Assembly (NCBI GenBank): GCA_033980235.1 | Contig: CM067080.1 | Span: forward strand, 3,843,001-3,907,000 | Source of the DNA: Diadema setosum | Lineage: Eukaryota > Echinodermata > Echinoidea > Diadematoida > Diadematidae | Length of the DNA stretch: 64,000 nucleotides | Direction of reading: 5' to 3' | Part shown: one piece after another, positions 47,939 through 60,193 of the stretch | Layout: each line of letters opens with the position of its first letter | Numbering within the stretch: position 1 is the stretch's first letter | The notes under the pieces: model-generated | Told to the model about the DNA's origin: nothing | What the model saw: only the letters and a program-made list of their open reading frames with translations | The model's database searches: none | Made by a program: the position numbers and the translations under genes

Positions 47939-50900
47939 CTGCAAAATGGAGGATGAGAAATTGTTACATTGGAAGATAGATCTGTAATGTATGCGTATTC
48001 TGTTGTTTTATACTTGTTTATCTATTTACCAACAACCTAATTTTACTTAATGTGTCTACCTATTATGTTCCTGTCATTTCTCTTTTGTTTTTATGTCTGA
48101 TACTCTCTGTTTCTACTTAAAGGGGCCCTGAAATCCAAATGAATGTTGATTTGTGTTGATGTATGATACCCTCAACATCACTTTTGCGGTGAAATGAATA
48201 TCTAGAAACATTCTATATATTTCTAACAATTTTTTCTTCTATTTTTCTTCAGATTACTTGGGAACGCCCACAAAAAAAAAAAATCCTTCCAAACCAACAT
48301 TCCTCAAATGACCTCATCTGTCAATCATTGCTAAAGTACTGAAATGTTTAACAAAAGACACTGGAATGCACCTTCCCCTCGACTCAGCATAACTTACATG
48401 TTTCTATGATATTAATGTGATTAACAAAATACATGGCGAGGGAACATGCAAAAGAAAAACATAAACAAAACAACTGTTTCTAACTAGCAAAAAAAGAAAA
48501 TTAACAGTACATTGCATATATGCATGTCAGCTTTTAAATGGCTACCGACATCAAAGCCTGGCTCACTTAAAAATACATACAGTTAATGCACAATGTATGA
48601 ATTTGAAGTTTCCATGTAAACCATATTCCCTTACGGCATTTCATTTTAACTTCATTACACTTGGACAATTAAGAAAACAGAACTGCGAGAGAGAGAGAGA
48701 AAAAAATACATTCATAAATAACTACAACTATCACTCAACGTGACTAACCACCCAACACCCAGGAAGCCAGCTCTGCATGTTTTCTATTGGAAAAAAAACC
48801 CAAAAAACAAAAAACTACCGTGGCAATGTACCGCTCAACATTGAACAAATGCACACTCTGCTCACTAATAGTCACATGTGCCATATATCTAAAATCAAGT
48901 GTTCATAACCCGAATAAGGTATTGTAATAAACAATTTCTATGATTTTCGTTAAAGTTATGCTGAGACCTTCAATATCATTTGCACACTTAAAGTGCAAAA
49001 AAAAAAAGAAAGAAAAAAGAAGTGACTCCGACATAAAGTTCTGTTGAAGTAAAATATGTAGTAAGCCTATTCAAAGCAAAAATATCCATTTGCTTCAATC
49101 GATGGTCACCCCCTACTCAACCCACTCCCCCTCCCCGCTCCCTATTACATGCCTACCGGTTATCTTGTAACATACTACTGTAGAAAAAAAAAAGAAAAGT
49201 TACGACAGCTCAATTTTTCTTTCTCTGTCTTTCTCAAGAAAGCAGATTTGAATAGTATACTTTACCTTTGTCAGAGAGGAGAGTAATGTTTCTGGGAGGG
49301 CCGGCGTGAATGCTAGGTTAAAGACATGATTAACACAAGGATTAAGGATGAAATATGTTAAAAGGACGGTCAGTTTATCAGTGTCTTATCAGTTATCGAA
49401 GTAGAGATGTAACGAAAGCATGACTTCATCGTATCGAACGAGGAGGAAGTAGAGGGATAGGAGGAGAAGGATGCATAACAAGGCACATGAACTAGACTTA
49501 CAATACAAATAGAAACAGAATATTTACATTTAATTATAAAGTATGACTGGCTGAATTGTTCCTCTCCACTTTGTACAGAAACAGCGTAAAGGTAAGTACA
49601 ATGATTGTATCTACATAATACGTTCATGAAGAAATAAAAGTAACCAAGACTCTCTAAGAGTAGCATTATCTTGAACAACATCATATTACTAGTGATGATA
49701 CCAAGACTGGTTGAGATATATAATTATTATGACAAAGGTAATAAAAAGAATCTATCAATCAATTGGGAGAAAGGCGTATAAAATCCGATGCTTGAGCTGA
49801 ACAGGGCTTCTCCATGTTGGGTTATGCAGAACACTGAGGCAACTGAGAGTAAAGCGAGAGCTGAGAAGCTGAGAAGAGCAACTGAATGGATGCAAAACAC
49901 AGACAATGGAGGGTACACAAGCATACAGATGTTAAAGAATACACGTGCTACTCAAATAATCTATGCATAACGAAAGCGATGAAAAATTGAAGTGGATCAA
50001 AACTACGTTGCACAAGAAAGTCAAACGTTGTAAGGGATACCGTTGTTGGTGCGTCATTTTCCTGCGGAGAAACGTATTGGTCCCTAATTTCGCGTACAAC
50101 TCCTTCACTTCTCTCCCCCACTTTTTCTTCTCCTCCAAGTCAGGTTTCACGAGATCATCGATGATATAGAACGACTCCTTTGCGAGAGTCTCCGTGCACA
50201 TTTCATGATATTAACTTTCTCACGATAAGACAGCATTTCCATCGCGATGAGCTCGCTCAACTTTGGTATCCATGCCAAACTTTTCCTTCATGATCTTCTC
50301 CACAATCCTGGGGCAATCCTCCAATTGTCCTTGGCTTCAGGGACTCCCACGATGCGGAAGTTGTTCCTCCTGGAGAAGTGTTCGGCTTTGTTTACTTCAA
50401 CAGCATGGCGGCTGAGCTGATCCTTCATGGATGAAACTTCCTTTTCCATTGCTGCTACCTTTTCCTCCAGTTGTTTGTTCCTCTTTTCCAGTTCATTGGC
50501 TCTAGCACGCTGGTATTCAACAGCCTTTTCCACATTCTGTATGCGTTCTACGAGCGGGTCAACAACTTTCTTGATCATTGGCTTAAAATTAGCGGATGCA
50601 GCTTTAAAGTGGTTGTCAATCGACTGTGTAGAGAGTTCTTACACAGTAAGGACTCTTACACAGTTTATGACTGATTTCACAGCACTTTACAACAACATTA
50701 TACTTACTTATTCGTAGGCCTTCTGTTCTTTCTTAAACGTCGTTTTTGGCGTCTGTTTTTGTATCCCAGACATCCAGCGATGATACAGCATATAACTACT
50801 AGCATGATCACCAGGGCAAGAACTGCCAGCATACGCGATCGCATCGGCGTGTGAAATTCGATGGCTGTCTTATTCGTTGCCGACTCCGTGGTTGACGACT

Positions 50901-51509
50901 GTCCAGGGTTCGATAACGCTGTCGTCTCTGGTGAGACGGCTGTCCACGTTTCGCAGCGCTGATCACCGATGATCTCTTGCTGCGTGGAATTACCGACGTC
51001 ACCGGGTGATGTCGTTTCTGCATGATTGGAGGACAGAACAGAACGGGGAAGGATCTCTTCCATTGACGACTCAGTAATTGATTCCGAGAACGTTGTCATC
51101 TCTGACTGGATGGTTGTCAAAGTTTCAGGAGAATCTGTGGAAGAGTATTTGCATATTCATTTAAATACATGTATTTCCATTTTATTTTATTTCATTTCTG
51201 ACAAAAACCGCACTTGCAAATAGATACTTGAGTACATAATATATTTACACAAAATAAACGAAAAGATTAATCAAGGGAAAAAAAAGAGTAAACAGAAATA
51301 CTGTAAATGTTGTGACTTTAATGCCAAATACCGAATCAATGTTGACTGTAAATGAAGGGGACTGTTAAAAAAAAAAGAAGAAATAGAGCTTGTAGTTTGC
51401 AGTCTCCTCATAAACTATGAGTAATATTTAACTGCTGAACTACCAAGACCAGGCAAAGTGCCATAAAAAAGAAGAAAAGAAAAAAAGAAGAAAGAAATGC
51501 ACTCACGCC

Positions 51510-51550
<41 letters not shown>

Positions 51551-51650
51551 AAACAAACAAACACAAGGCAGCTCTCTTAAAGAGAATATATATATATATA
51601 TATTATATATATAGATTATAAATATATACATATATATATAGATTATATAA

Positions 51651-51718
<68 letters not shown>

Positions 51719-54700
51719 CGTGGAAAGCATTACTGCTATAGATGGTGAAGAGGACTGGGATACGGTCCAAGAAAGGGGGTTGACGGGTCAGAACCAACGC
51801 AGATATATAAAATAGATTGTATTAAAAGACGATGAACAATAATGATAGAGAAAGGACTTGAAAGAGTTTAACTCATTCTGCTATGTAGGAATTTCTGGGG
51901 GAAACAATATAACTTCAAAGTAAAAGTTCAAATTCTTTCATGTCACCAAGAGAATCCCCAAATTTAGAGCCGGAAAAAGAATATAAAGATTTGGCAACAC
52001 TAGTCCTTGTATAAGTAAATGCAATTCATTGGATTGCAGCGTAGGATATGAATGAGCATGTTTATCTTTTATGAACATGGAATCGAATATAAGAGGGAGA
52101 GAATGGTTGTTAAGTTTGTACTTAAGTTTTCCTAAGTGCAAATATAAAAGGGGACATCAGTATGGCATCTTAATAGTGATTCGTAATAAAGTATAATACG
52201 TAATACATGATAGTAACGTCCTTACTTATGACGTTTATGTGTTTTCCCAGGCGAGTGTGCCATTATTCAAGTAGGGTGTTAAACCACTAAACATTATTTT
52301 CTATTCTTCCTTCTTCAACAGAATGATCTATACAGAGTTAATGAGTGTATTTGCACATGCATTTGAATAATACATAGAGAGCAAGTTATAAGAACATGTT
52401 TATTTCTATGATCGGTACAAGAAGAGGCATAAAACTTCCCTCGGATACACCTTTATTTTCTGCACGAACATGACGAAATAGATAAAACCAAGGAGGTTCT
52501 AGAAAATGGAGTCACAACCGTCTTATTTCCTTTGCTAGAGGTTCGAAGCCGCCGCTCAAAAATATTTGAAGCATGTGCCAAACAGGATCTGCCGCGCAGA
52601 TAGGAAGACAATTGACTCGTGTCTCTTTGCATAATCACTACACTTTCAAAGGAAGATATTTCTTTGTGATGGTAATTACTTTTCGCTATCCCTTCTTATA
52701 AAAGGTAGTTGGTACAGACATGAGGATGCGCGAATAGAAATTGAGCAGAAAATGCTGAAATACAGATGAAAAATACTCCACTGGTCATACCCGGTCACTA
52801 ATCTGATATATCTATCGATAGATAATAATACTTGAAGATTATTCCATATTAATTTCATTTGCGGAAACTAAGCGGAAAAGTGATAAAACCAGCTTTCTAG
52901 GATGGTACAGTTTTAAACATTTTCACATGACACAGCTCTGATTTACAATTTTGCGCAAATTTCTGGACCGAATTGTCTTTTGTTTTACATGCTTAATCAT
53001 TAATTGAAATTTCATTTCATTTAATAAATAGATAAGCAGAATATGGCCAACATTATGATAACGTTCAAAATTAATCTTCAGAATGCTCAGCAAGACGGCG
53101 GCAAGGAACATCGATCATCAAAGGCACAAGTGCACCTGTGGAATTCTTTTGTACATCAATAGAAATCTGACAACTGTTTGAATAATTACAGCCAGTTGGA
53201 ACTCCATGTATAAAACATCCTTGATAAAACGCATCCAGTGTCCATTGATATCAAGCATACCATTCAAGTGCATTCATACCCTAGAAGAACATATGAATAT
53301 CACATCAAGAGTAACTCTTGAAAAGTCATTTATAGTCGTTGTTGATGTGTTTTTTTTTTCCTCTGGTATCACTTCCTCTATTTTCCCACATGTATTGTTG
53401 TGATAAGATATTTCAGTTGTAAAATATTTTGAAAACAATGTTTTCTTCTGAATGCTCTATGGATTTCAAAATGCGTATTCCGTTATCAATCGAGTAACAA
53501 TACATGATTTTTTTTTCTCAATTCTGTAATTTTACTTTATTACAGCACTGCCCGAACCCACTGAATAAACCCATTCTTTCTTTGTTTGTTTCTTTCCTTC
53601 TTAAAAAGAGACTCCTAAAATAACAGCTGTTTTCAATGTATTGGAAGTTTTCCTTGCATTACATTTTCTTTGCCCCCTTTGTGTTGTTTTGATAAAGTAC
53701 TAAAGTTACAATTATAAGATTTCCTTTGAATAATGCAGATTTAATTTCTCAATGGGCTACCCCGTCAGCACATTGGCAATTTATATGTTTCGAGTTTGCA
53801 ATTGTACTTTGATACAGCACTACTGAAACCGAGAACAGATCGTTTTTCATGACACTTTGAAAGAGGCGCTTGAAAATACTCTTATCAACTCATAGAAAGT
53901 ATCAGGGAGGTGTAACAGAGGTGGAGTGGCAACTCTCCGTAATTCATGCAAACACATGCTCGGATTCAATGCGTTACAATGGGATGTCTAGCATTCCACT
54001 ACGCTTTTAAGTCATGCGCGGCACCGCGGTGAAGTGGTCCCATCTCACATCCAACTGGACCCCACGGAAGACCAGCTTAGTGTAGCTGAATATGGGCTAT
54101 CCAGCCATCTTCACAGATGGCAAATGAACAATAACAATAACAATAACAATAACCGCTCTAGTTGCAAGACGAAGTTCGGAGACGAAAAACGCATTTCACC
54201 TTTCGTTGAATTACAAGCTTTATTTCACCTTAAAATTTTAAATGAAAAACTCTAATTGATTTAGAATAGTTTAGGAAAGAATTCAATATTATAAACATGT
54301 ATTTCTAGTTTCTTCGTAATGCGCAAATCGAAATTAAATAAAAATTAGGCCCTCTTAAAAACCTAATATTTTTCTATAATGCGCACATTTCCGCATGTTA
54401 GTTTTCTATCTTTCAATCTGGGATATTTTGATCTTTCAAATAAAGTACTCCGCTAAAGCGTTTTCCAGCGTGTTTTTAAACTATTTGCCGTTAAAATTGT
54501 CAGTTTTACACTGCATTTTGATTCGCTGCTCCAAATGAAGGTACACAAATTCATTGTTGCCATCACATTGAAAGAGAGAGCGAATTGCAGTAGGGGCGAG
54601 TATTTCTAGATGTGAGAGCGCTAGTCCTGATTATTCATGCTCTCTTTCGTCAAAGCACATGGGTAACACCTGTAGTTGAACGCATAACTTCTCGGCGGTG

Positions 54701-55164
54701 CCGCGCATGACTTCAAAGGAGAGCAGTAGTTGTCTCTCCTTCTCTAGCACCTCCCTGGAAAGTATATCATAAAACAAAGGTTATTACAAATATTGAAATT
54801 TATATATTTTCTTCCCTAATACATATGCAGTTCCTGTGGCTGCAAACACATTTGTAAAACATTTTAATTGATGACTATCAACCTTAGAGTATTTGAAGAA
54901 AATATTCGATTTTATAAAAAAAAAATGTTTTGAATTGTGTTGCAAACCTGCGTCCGTCCTGTCCGTCACACATTTGTATTTTGAGTCGCTCCATGTGTAG
55001 CCATCACAACATACGACTGCCTGTACAATTCGGGTCTCGTATATCCTTGCAGTCTTGTAAGCTATCGTTGTCCTGGTTTTTCACGTGAAAGCCGAGTTAA
55101 ATCATCAAACATCCAGTAGTAAAGGAGAAAAATTTCAACAAACACATACACACACATACAGGTA

Positions 55165-55225
<61 letters not shown>

Positions 55226-57882
55226 GCATAAGTATAAATGCGTCCATAGGGGGAATATCCGACTGAAAACGAGGTATCAAGAGGAATTCGTTCCAAAGAG
55301 AGAATTTTTGATTCCCCTTAAGGCTTTGACAATGTTTTTCAAAGCCTTATCATTGATCTGGGGCCTCAGTACTACTCCACAGGGCACAGATGGCATAGTG
55401 TGTACAGCTTGAGGACTGTACCATCAATACAATTTAGGGGAGATTGACAAGGATGCAAAAAAAAAATGAGTGTATGATGTGCATAGAAATCGGGTCATTG
55501 GAGAAATTTAGGTATATCTGCTTTTTTTTTTCTTTAAAAAAGTTGTATTTGCTAACTAACATACAGAATTTAGTGGTATAAGATGCAATTTGTCCTCTTG
55601 TCAGTTCAATTCTGCACATTAATGCATAATTTTTATAAAAAGGGCAATATTTGCATTTTTTCTGAATATTTTCATGCTTTTTATCAAAATCCCCCCAAAC
55701 TATCATTAATTCCGCATGTCCCCCTATGGATGGAAATAGCGTTTTATATATAATATATATAAATATATATTAGGATCCGAAAGTCGGGGAGGGCAATTTT
55801 CTGAAAATGACATGACATGATTTTCTTACTCTTCTACTTTAATTTCATGTATAACACGAGTTATAAAAGTACTCGGTTACGGGGATATCGATGATCTTAT
55901 TAACGCATGTCTAGTGGTTTAGGAAATCAGCGTTTCCAGAAAAACCGCCTTCAAAGTTTTCCTTCCGACGCTGTCGCGATCAAGTGGAGGCAAGACAATT
56001 TTCACCGCTTGACAATCTAAAAACATTCGCGATGTTCATTCAGTAAACGGTTTCATCTGCAGTTTAGTGGGCAATATGCCGCTCCACGCTCTAGAGATTC
56101 TACGGATCGCATTTGATAATAGTATTATACCATAGACGGATAATAAGTGCTTTCATTTTTTGTGCGAGTGGGTTTATGCCGTAAGAGAGTGTATGACAAA
56201 TTGAACGTGTGAAATCCACAATTCTGTTTGTGAGAGAAATTCATGTATTATTATCATATTTTGTTCGACAAGGTAGGCCTACACACCGGTATTCCGTGCA
56301 TGTCCAAAACCACCAGCATTTCCTGTAGGTGGCAACGATTCTCGTGTAAGACTGTTTGTAGGTGGTAGAAACAACCTGTCTGTTAAACCAAGAGAGAATT
56401 TCTATTTCAAGTAGCTTCGATAACTTGATGAATGAACGTGCTTCAAAAAAAAATCCTTCTAAAGAGGCAACTGCATACAAAGGAAACAAGCGTTTTTACT
56501 ACAGAGTAACAAACACATAATTATCAGAAGAAATTAAGGAATTGGAAAATTCTATCCCCTACAAGCAAAAGATGAACTTACCAAGAAAACTCGGGAAGAC
56601 AGCACAGCGTCCAGAAAAGACGCGGGCAGAATGTAGATTGGATGTTCAATTTCATTTCCCTGTATGCCCCAATTCATGAACGATTTTGCAAACGTCTTGT
56701 TTGTTATTTCCGAAAGTACGAAGAGTGTCTCAATCTTTATGAGATAGTTTGCAAGAATGACTTTTTCTCAAAACCGAAACACATGGTATGACGAATTTTG
56801 CACCATGTACAAAGAAATGTCAGTACATGAAAAGATACAATAAATTGCTCTTAACAAGAAACAAGGCAAGAAAAATAAGAAATTAGGTACGGACTCAGTT
56901 TTATATTTTCCTTAATTGTTTATTTTGCTATTCAACGATATAGTATAGCCTTTGTGTTTGATTGGTCTTGTAGAACATATGGGATGCCGATCAACATTCA
57001 AAACTGTAAGACTTGAAAGGGAAACGCAGCGTCATGCTCCAGTTGACTCTATTTTCAGATTTAAAGTCAAAATAAACGAGAAGAAAAGCGGATAAAACAA
57101 ACCAATAGATTAGAGGATTTGTAAGCTTTTGAAATTTTACAAATGCAGTGATACCAATGATTGTGTTGAAATGGTCAGTTTAAAGGGTAATTACAGGTTT
57201 GCTTAAAAGTTGACTTTCTTGAATGAACAGAAGCCAGTAAAACAGTTGAGGAAAAAGCTTCCTAAATTTGTAGGAAAGCATCTGCCTAAAATGATGACGA
57301 AAAAGTCCCATTAATGTCAGACGAAAAAAACAATCGACAGTTCTTGATTTTGTTGAAATTTAGCATGCTTTGAGGAAAGAGAACAAACATTCCCATGACT
57401 TATACAGGTTGGACAATTTAATGATGTCATCTACACATTTATTCCATTAATTGCTATTATACATAAGATATAAAATCACTGGTATCTGCTGGTCATTGTC
57501 GACAATTCAGCAACACCAACTAAAGGATGTAAGTGGGCAATCCAAATTCAGCAGAGGATGAGAAACTTATAGAATCATAGCAAGAAAATCACTTTTGATT
57601 AGGACCTGATTTTCACTGATACCTTTACCCTTCGAACCATGGAAAGTGAGGAAATCCCGTTACTTGCCATATTACTGTTATCAAATTTTCACTGCTGCGC
57701 TTTGTTGATTCTATTCATATTATTTTTTTAAAGTCAACATGAACATAAATTGCAAGTTTCCTTTTAAGTCAAACTTACTTATGTGGAACTCTGCAGATGT
57801 TGTCACTGGCGATGTTTTCACGGAATATGCAGATGAGCACCATTACGACGACCAAGAGTAAGGGCTTTCCGAGTGGACTCAT
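47331..57882 (-). CDS. EMI-domain type I membrane receptor with tyrosine-rich tail (gene span)
   Basis: Predicted cell-surface receptor of 462 residues, assembled from six exons: 57882-57779, 56659-56582, 55072-54948, 51134-50708, 49312-49266 and 47938-47331. All five junctions have GT-AG and matching phases (2, 2, 1, 2, 1). Order: signal peptide (about 1-26), EMI domain (about 28-96), Ser/Thr stalk with one cysteine (about 104-200), transmembrane helix (204-227), basic cluster (228-242), cytoplasmic tail with tyrosines near 277, 298, 329, 340, 356, 390, 415, 432 and 444. EMI-bearing receptors of the MEGF10/PEAR1/Draper/CED-1 group bind dying cells or platelets and signal through tail tyrosines. 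This one has no EGF repeats that I can find, so the role is inference: a small phagocytic or immune-type receptor. The ligand is unknown. Confidence 0.8.
49266..49312 (-). CDS. EMI receptor exon 5: 47-nt juxtamembrane exon
   Basis: Between TTTAACCTAG and GTAAAG. Encodes IHAGPPRNITLLSDK, directly after the basic stop-transfer cluster, so it is cytoplasmic. The paralogue keeps an exon of exactly the same length and phase at 62681-62635 with a PPRNVTVLSDK core, the strongest sign that both are real exons under constraint. Confidence 0.8.
49932..50600 (-). pseudogene. LINE ORF1 fragment inside intron 4 of the receptor
   Basis: The minus frame at 50578-50288 has a heptad coiled coil (ANELEKRNKQLEEKVAAMEK) followed by RRNNFRIVGVPE, the start of the RNA-binding fold of L1-type ORF1 proteins. 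The next pieces, IVEKIMKEKFGMDTKVERAH and FYIIDDLVKPDLEEKKKWGR, are in other frames, so frameshifts have broken it. Such proteins coat LINE RNA. It is an insertion, sense to the host gene, and not part of it. Confidence 0.65.
50708..51134 (-). CDS. EMI receptor exon 4: stalk and transmembrane segment
   Basis: Between CTTCCACAG and GTAAGT; 2-nt entry, 141 codons, 2-nt exit. The stalk is rich in Ser, Thr and Glu, with NST and NKT glycosylation sites and a single cysteine (DQRCETW). The membrane helix is MLAVLALVIMLVVICCIIAG, followed by KNRRQKRRLRKNRR, which fixes the orientation as N-terminus outside. The last codon is split with exon 5. The low-complexity stalk suggests O-glycosylation. Confidence 0.85.
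51509..51717. repeat. (CA)n and long (TA)n microsatellites in intron 3
   Basis: (CA)n at 51509-51545, then AAAC units, then TA-rich sequence to 51717. Interrupted by GATTATAAA words. Confidence 0.9.
51718..53902. other. Rest of receptor intron 3
   Basis: Searched on the minus strand for EGF-like or other cysteine-rich phase 1-1 exons between the EMI exon and the stalk exon. None was seen. AT-rich, with no other gene recognised. Confidence 0.45.
53903..54757. mobile_element. Non-autonomous hAT-like transposon, 855 bp
   Basis: The ends CAGGGAGGTG and CACCTCCCTG are perfect terminal inverted repeats, with diverged arms continuing (GTGGCAACTCTCC). Further in, AAGTCATGCGCGGCACCGC is mirrored by GCGGTGCCGCGCATGACTT. 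GAAAGTAT flanks both ends (53895-53902 and 54758-54765), an 8-bp duplication as made by hAT transposases. No transposase is encoded. The interior has a retroelement-like end with an (AATAAC)n tail near 54127-54154, possibly a nested insertion. Confidence 0.8.
54948..55072 (-). CDS. EMI receptor exon 3: second half of EMI domain
   Basis: Between AAAACCAG and GTTTGC (a weak but acceptable donor). It carries the diagnostic part of the EMI domain: TIAYKTARIYETRIVQAVV, then CCDGYTW and a final cysteine in KYKCV. Family members have the same aromatic-T-A-Y pattern before CCxGY/W. Entered with 1 nt, left with 1 nt (phase 1), which joins the stalk exon as a GAT codon. Confidence 0.85.
55168..55222. 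repeat. (TA)n microsatellite in intron 2
   Basis: Pure TA run. Confidence 0.95.
56582..56659 (-). CDS. EMI receptor exon 2: 78-nt middle of EMI domain
   Basis: Between GGCATACAG and GTAAGT; phase 2 to 2. Encodes EMKLNIQSTFCPRLFWTLCC and then LPEFS. It supplies cysteines at about residues 46, 54 and 55 that fit the C-x7-C spacing in the middle of EMI domains. Without it the domain would lack its central cysteines. It could be mistaken for a first exon because it contains an ATG and a hydrophobic patch, but phase and cysteine spacing argue for an internal exon. Confidence 0.7.
57779..57882 (-). CDS. EMI receptor exon 1: signal peptide and start of EMI
   Basis: Starts at the ATG at 57882-57880 and ends at the strong donor AA|GTAAGT. 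The signal peptide has a lysine near the start, a hydrophobic core LLLVVVMVLICIF and a likely cleavage after NIAS. The mature protein begins DNICRVPH, where NxC is the usual first cysteine position of EMI domains. An upstream minus frame (58104-57892) is taken as untranslated or shadow. No clear TATA box was identified. Confidence 0.8.
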
Positions 57883-58266
57883 GTTCACACCTTATCTGTC
57901 CTTGTGACAGCAAGTGATACGCCTTCTTATGAATACCTTTACGCGCCTGGTATTGGACCTGGTATAGTTGATGTCATACAGTAAGGCCATGACATAACAC
58001 CGTTCAAACAGCAGAGAAAAGAAAACTTCTGCCCTAGTATTTTCTATCGATCTTCCCACCGTTTTTCGGTCATTGGGGACATGATCATCAGTTGAGTTGC
58101 CCACCTTTTTGATACGTTCTTTTAAGTCTTGCTTGTCTAAATCTAAAATCTAAATCTAAATGTTAAGATAACAATTCAATACCTAACAATTCTATAATAC
58201 CTAAACCCACGTATACACATTCTGCGTATCAGTGAATTAGAATTAGGAAGTTCAATATATGCCAAT

Positions 58267-58440
58267 ACAGTGCACTCCCGTTGTACCGTACACGGTTATA
58301 ACGAAAGCCTGGTTACAACTAAGTAAAATTCCAAATCGTTATCTATATATCTTTATATATGATATAGTTCAGCTATAACGAAATGTCGATTTAACGAAAG
58401 AAAATTGCCATTCCCAAAGACTTCATTAAAATGGGACTTG
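58267..58440. mobile_element. Possible pogo/Tigger-like remnant
   Basis: CAGTGCACTCCCGTTGTA follows a TA, like the ends of pogo/Tigger elements. Internal GGTTATAACGAAAG and CTATAACGAAATG words also fit. No right end was found. Confidence 0.35.
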
Positions 58441-59810
58441 AATTCTCTGTAATACGAAACCAATTTGGCCATTTTGTCCATGCGCTAACTTAAATAATGA
58501 AAACGTACAATGAATCTTAGGCTCTTTTGTCAAACAAGTCCTCTTTCAAGTGTGGGTAAAATAATATCTATCTCATTTACGGGGGGGGGGGGGTATCAAC
58601 ATGTTTCAAATTGATTTTCCCGCTGTTCAACCGCACAAATCTAAAGTACATAACCTGTAGTGTGCACTTCATGCGATGAAAGAAAAAGGAGAAAGACGAA
58701 CTCATATCCTACGCACAAACTTACCGAAAGCGTCGTCACAGAGTAGTTTTAGGAAGAAGTAATGGTCGCTTGATATCTTTTGATAGTGGCAATTTGATAA
58801 GTGTACTCTTATCAATGTGGCGATAATGAAATAACCACTAAATCAATAAAGTGCGTCTCAATTTCCGCACGATATCGTCTTCCTCAACACTTGCTCAATC
58901 TGAACCTCCTGCTTTCTGTTACAATGAGAGCACACGCGGTGTGCGCGCAAGCCTTTCGCGCACTTTTGAGCTTTGGACCGACTCGAGTACAAGTGTACAA
59001 GTAGTGCATATATAGGGATACTAACTTTCGGACATTTAATATAGATTCACATCATGTAGTACATAAATTGGTAGTGCCATGTATAGATTTGTGGATTGTA
59101 TTGTGGGCTTAAAGCAGGAAAACCAATACTCTGATAAGCCCTCAAAAGAATACCCTCAACAAGTCGTAGGATGACGACGTAAGAGGCACACATATTCCAG
59201 TAATGTAGCAATAATTCAATTACAATACCACTTTCTTTACAGTTTCACCTGTGTAGAATCAATGCATACTTTCTTCTTTTATTCTGCTTCCTTGAGCACC
59301 CATTCACGCATATGCTGCTATGTACTCATCCTTGCGCACTGTACATGGATTTTGGAAACACTCTTATTCGTCATCCCATTCAATACAAATTTTAAAATTC
59401 TGTACCAAGTATAACCACTTTATATATAGGTGTTCGAATGCAAAAGTATGAAAAATTATCCGGAAGTCTCCTTTGAAGCTGACCAGTCTCGCCAAAGTCT
59501 GCCGTTAAAGCGCCCTTCATAATAAGAAAATAATTCGCTTATTGTGTGTGTGTGTGTGTGTGTGTTTGCTCGACCATTATCCATATGTGACCTTGAACCA
59601 CAAAACCAACCAGAAGTTGCCAGACATTTTTGTTTTCGTTCTTTCTTTTAAGTTAAGGGCATATTCTGAAAGACGTATGACGTATGACGTATAACTCAAT
59701 TCAAATGGACTAACCTAATATTACCTTTAATATTGAAAAGAATGCACACACTCTAAGAAAGTATGTACTGAGAAAGAGGTTTAAAGTATAGCGTCTCTCT
59801 AAGCGCTTAA

Positions 59811-60193
59811 AGGGACTGTACAGTACTGGTTGAGGTAGGGATTCATGTTTTGAACATTCCTAAGTGAAATTATGAAAAGCCTCTTATGAAATATGAAAGA
59901 GCATGTAATTTTAAGAAGGATTCAACGTTTATTTGATGAAAATTGGTTTTCAAATGGCTGAGATATCCCAAAAAGTGCTAATAATAAAAGGCGACATGCC
60001 CCAACTTTATTAGTATCTCTTTGTTTCACCTTGTTTTTGGATATCTCAGCCATTTCAAAACCGATTTTCATCGAATAAACTTTTGATACCCCTTAGAACC
60101 GCATGCTCTTTGACATCTCATAGAGTGGTTTCTGAATATCTCACAAAACGTTAAAAGCTAAATCTTCACCTCGACCAGAACTGTACACACCCT
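59811..60193. mobile_element. TTAA-flanked palindromic MITE, copy 2
   Basis: Bounded by TTAA on both sides (59807-59810 and 60194-60197). The arms AGGGACTGTACAGTACTGG and CCAGAACTGTACACACCCT are inverted. Inside, GGCTGAGATATCCC is mirrored by GGATATCTCAGCC. TTAA targeting suggests mobilisation by a piggyBac or Kolobok-type transposase. Non-coding. Confidence 0.7.

Noticed and set aside
52453..53111. Minus frames in intron 3 as possible EGF exons
   Set aside because: Too few cysteines and no phase 1-1 borders.
53990..54170. tRNA-like or SINE gene with an AATAAC tail
   Set aside because: No A and B boxes; it lies within the hAT-like element and looks like a retroelement end.
56241..56489. Minus frame with Cys and Trp (WWFWTC) near the EMI exons
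   Set aside because: Cysteine spacing does not fit EMI or EGF, and no splice borders connect it.
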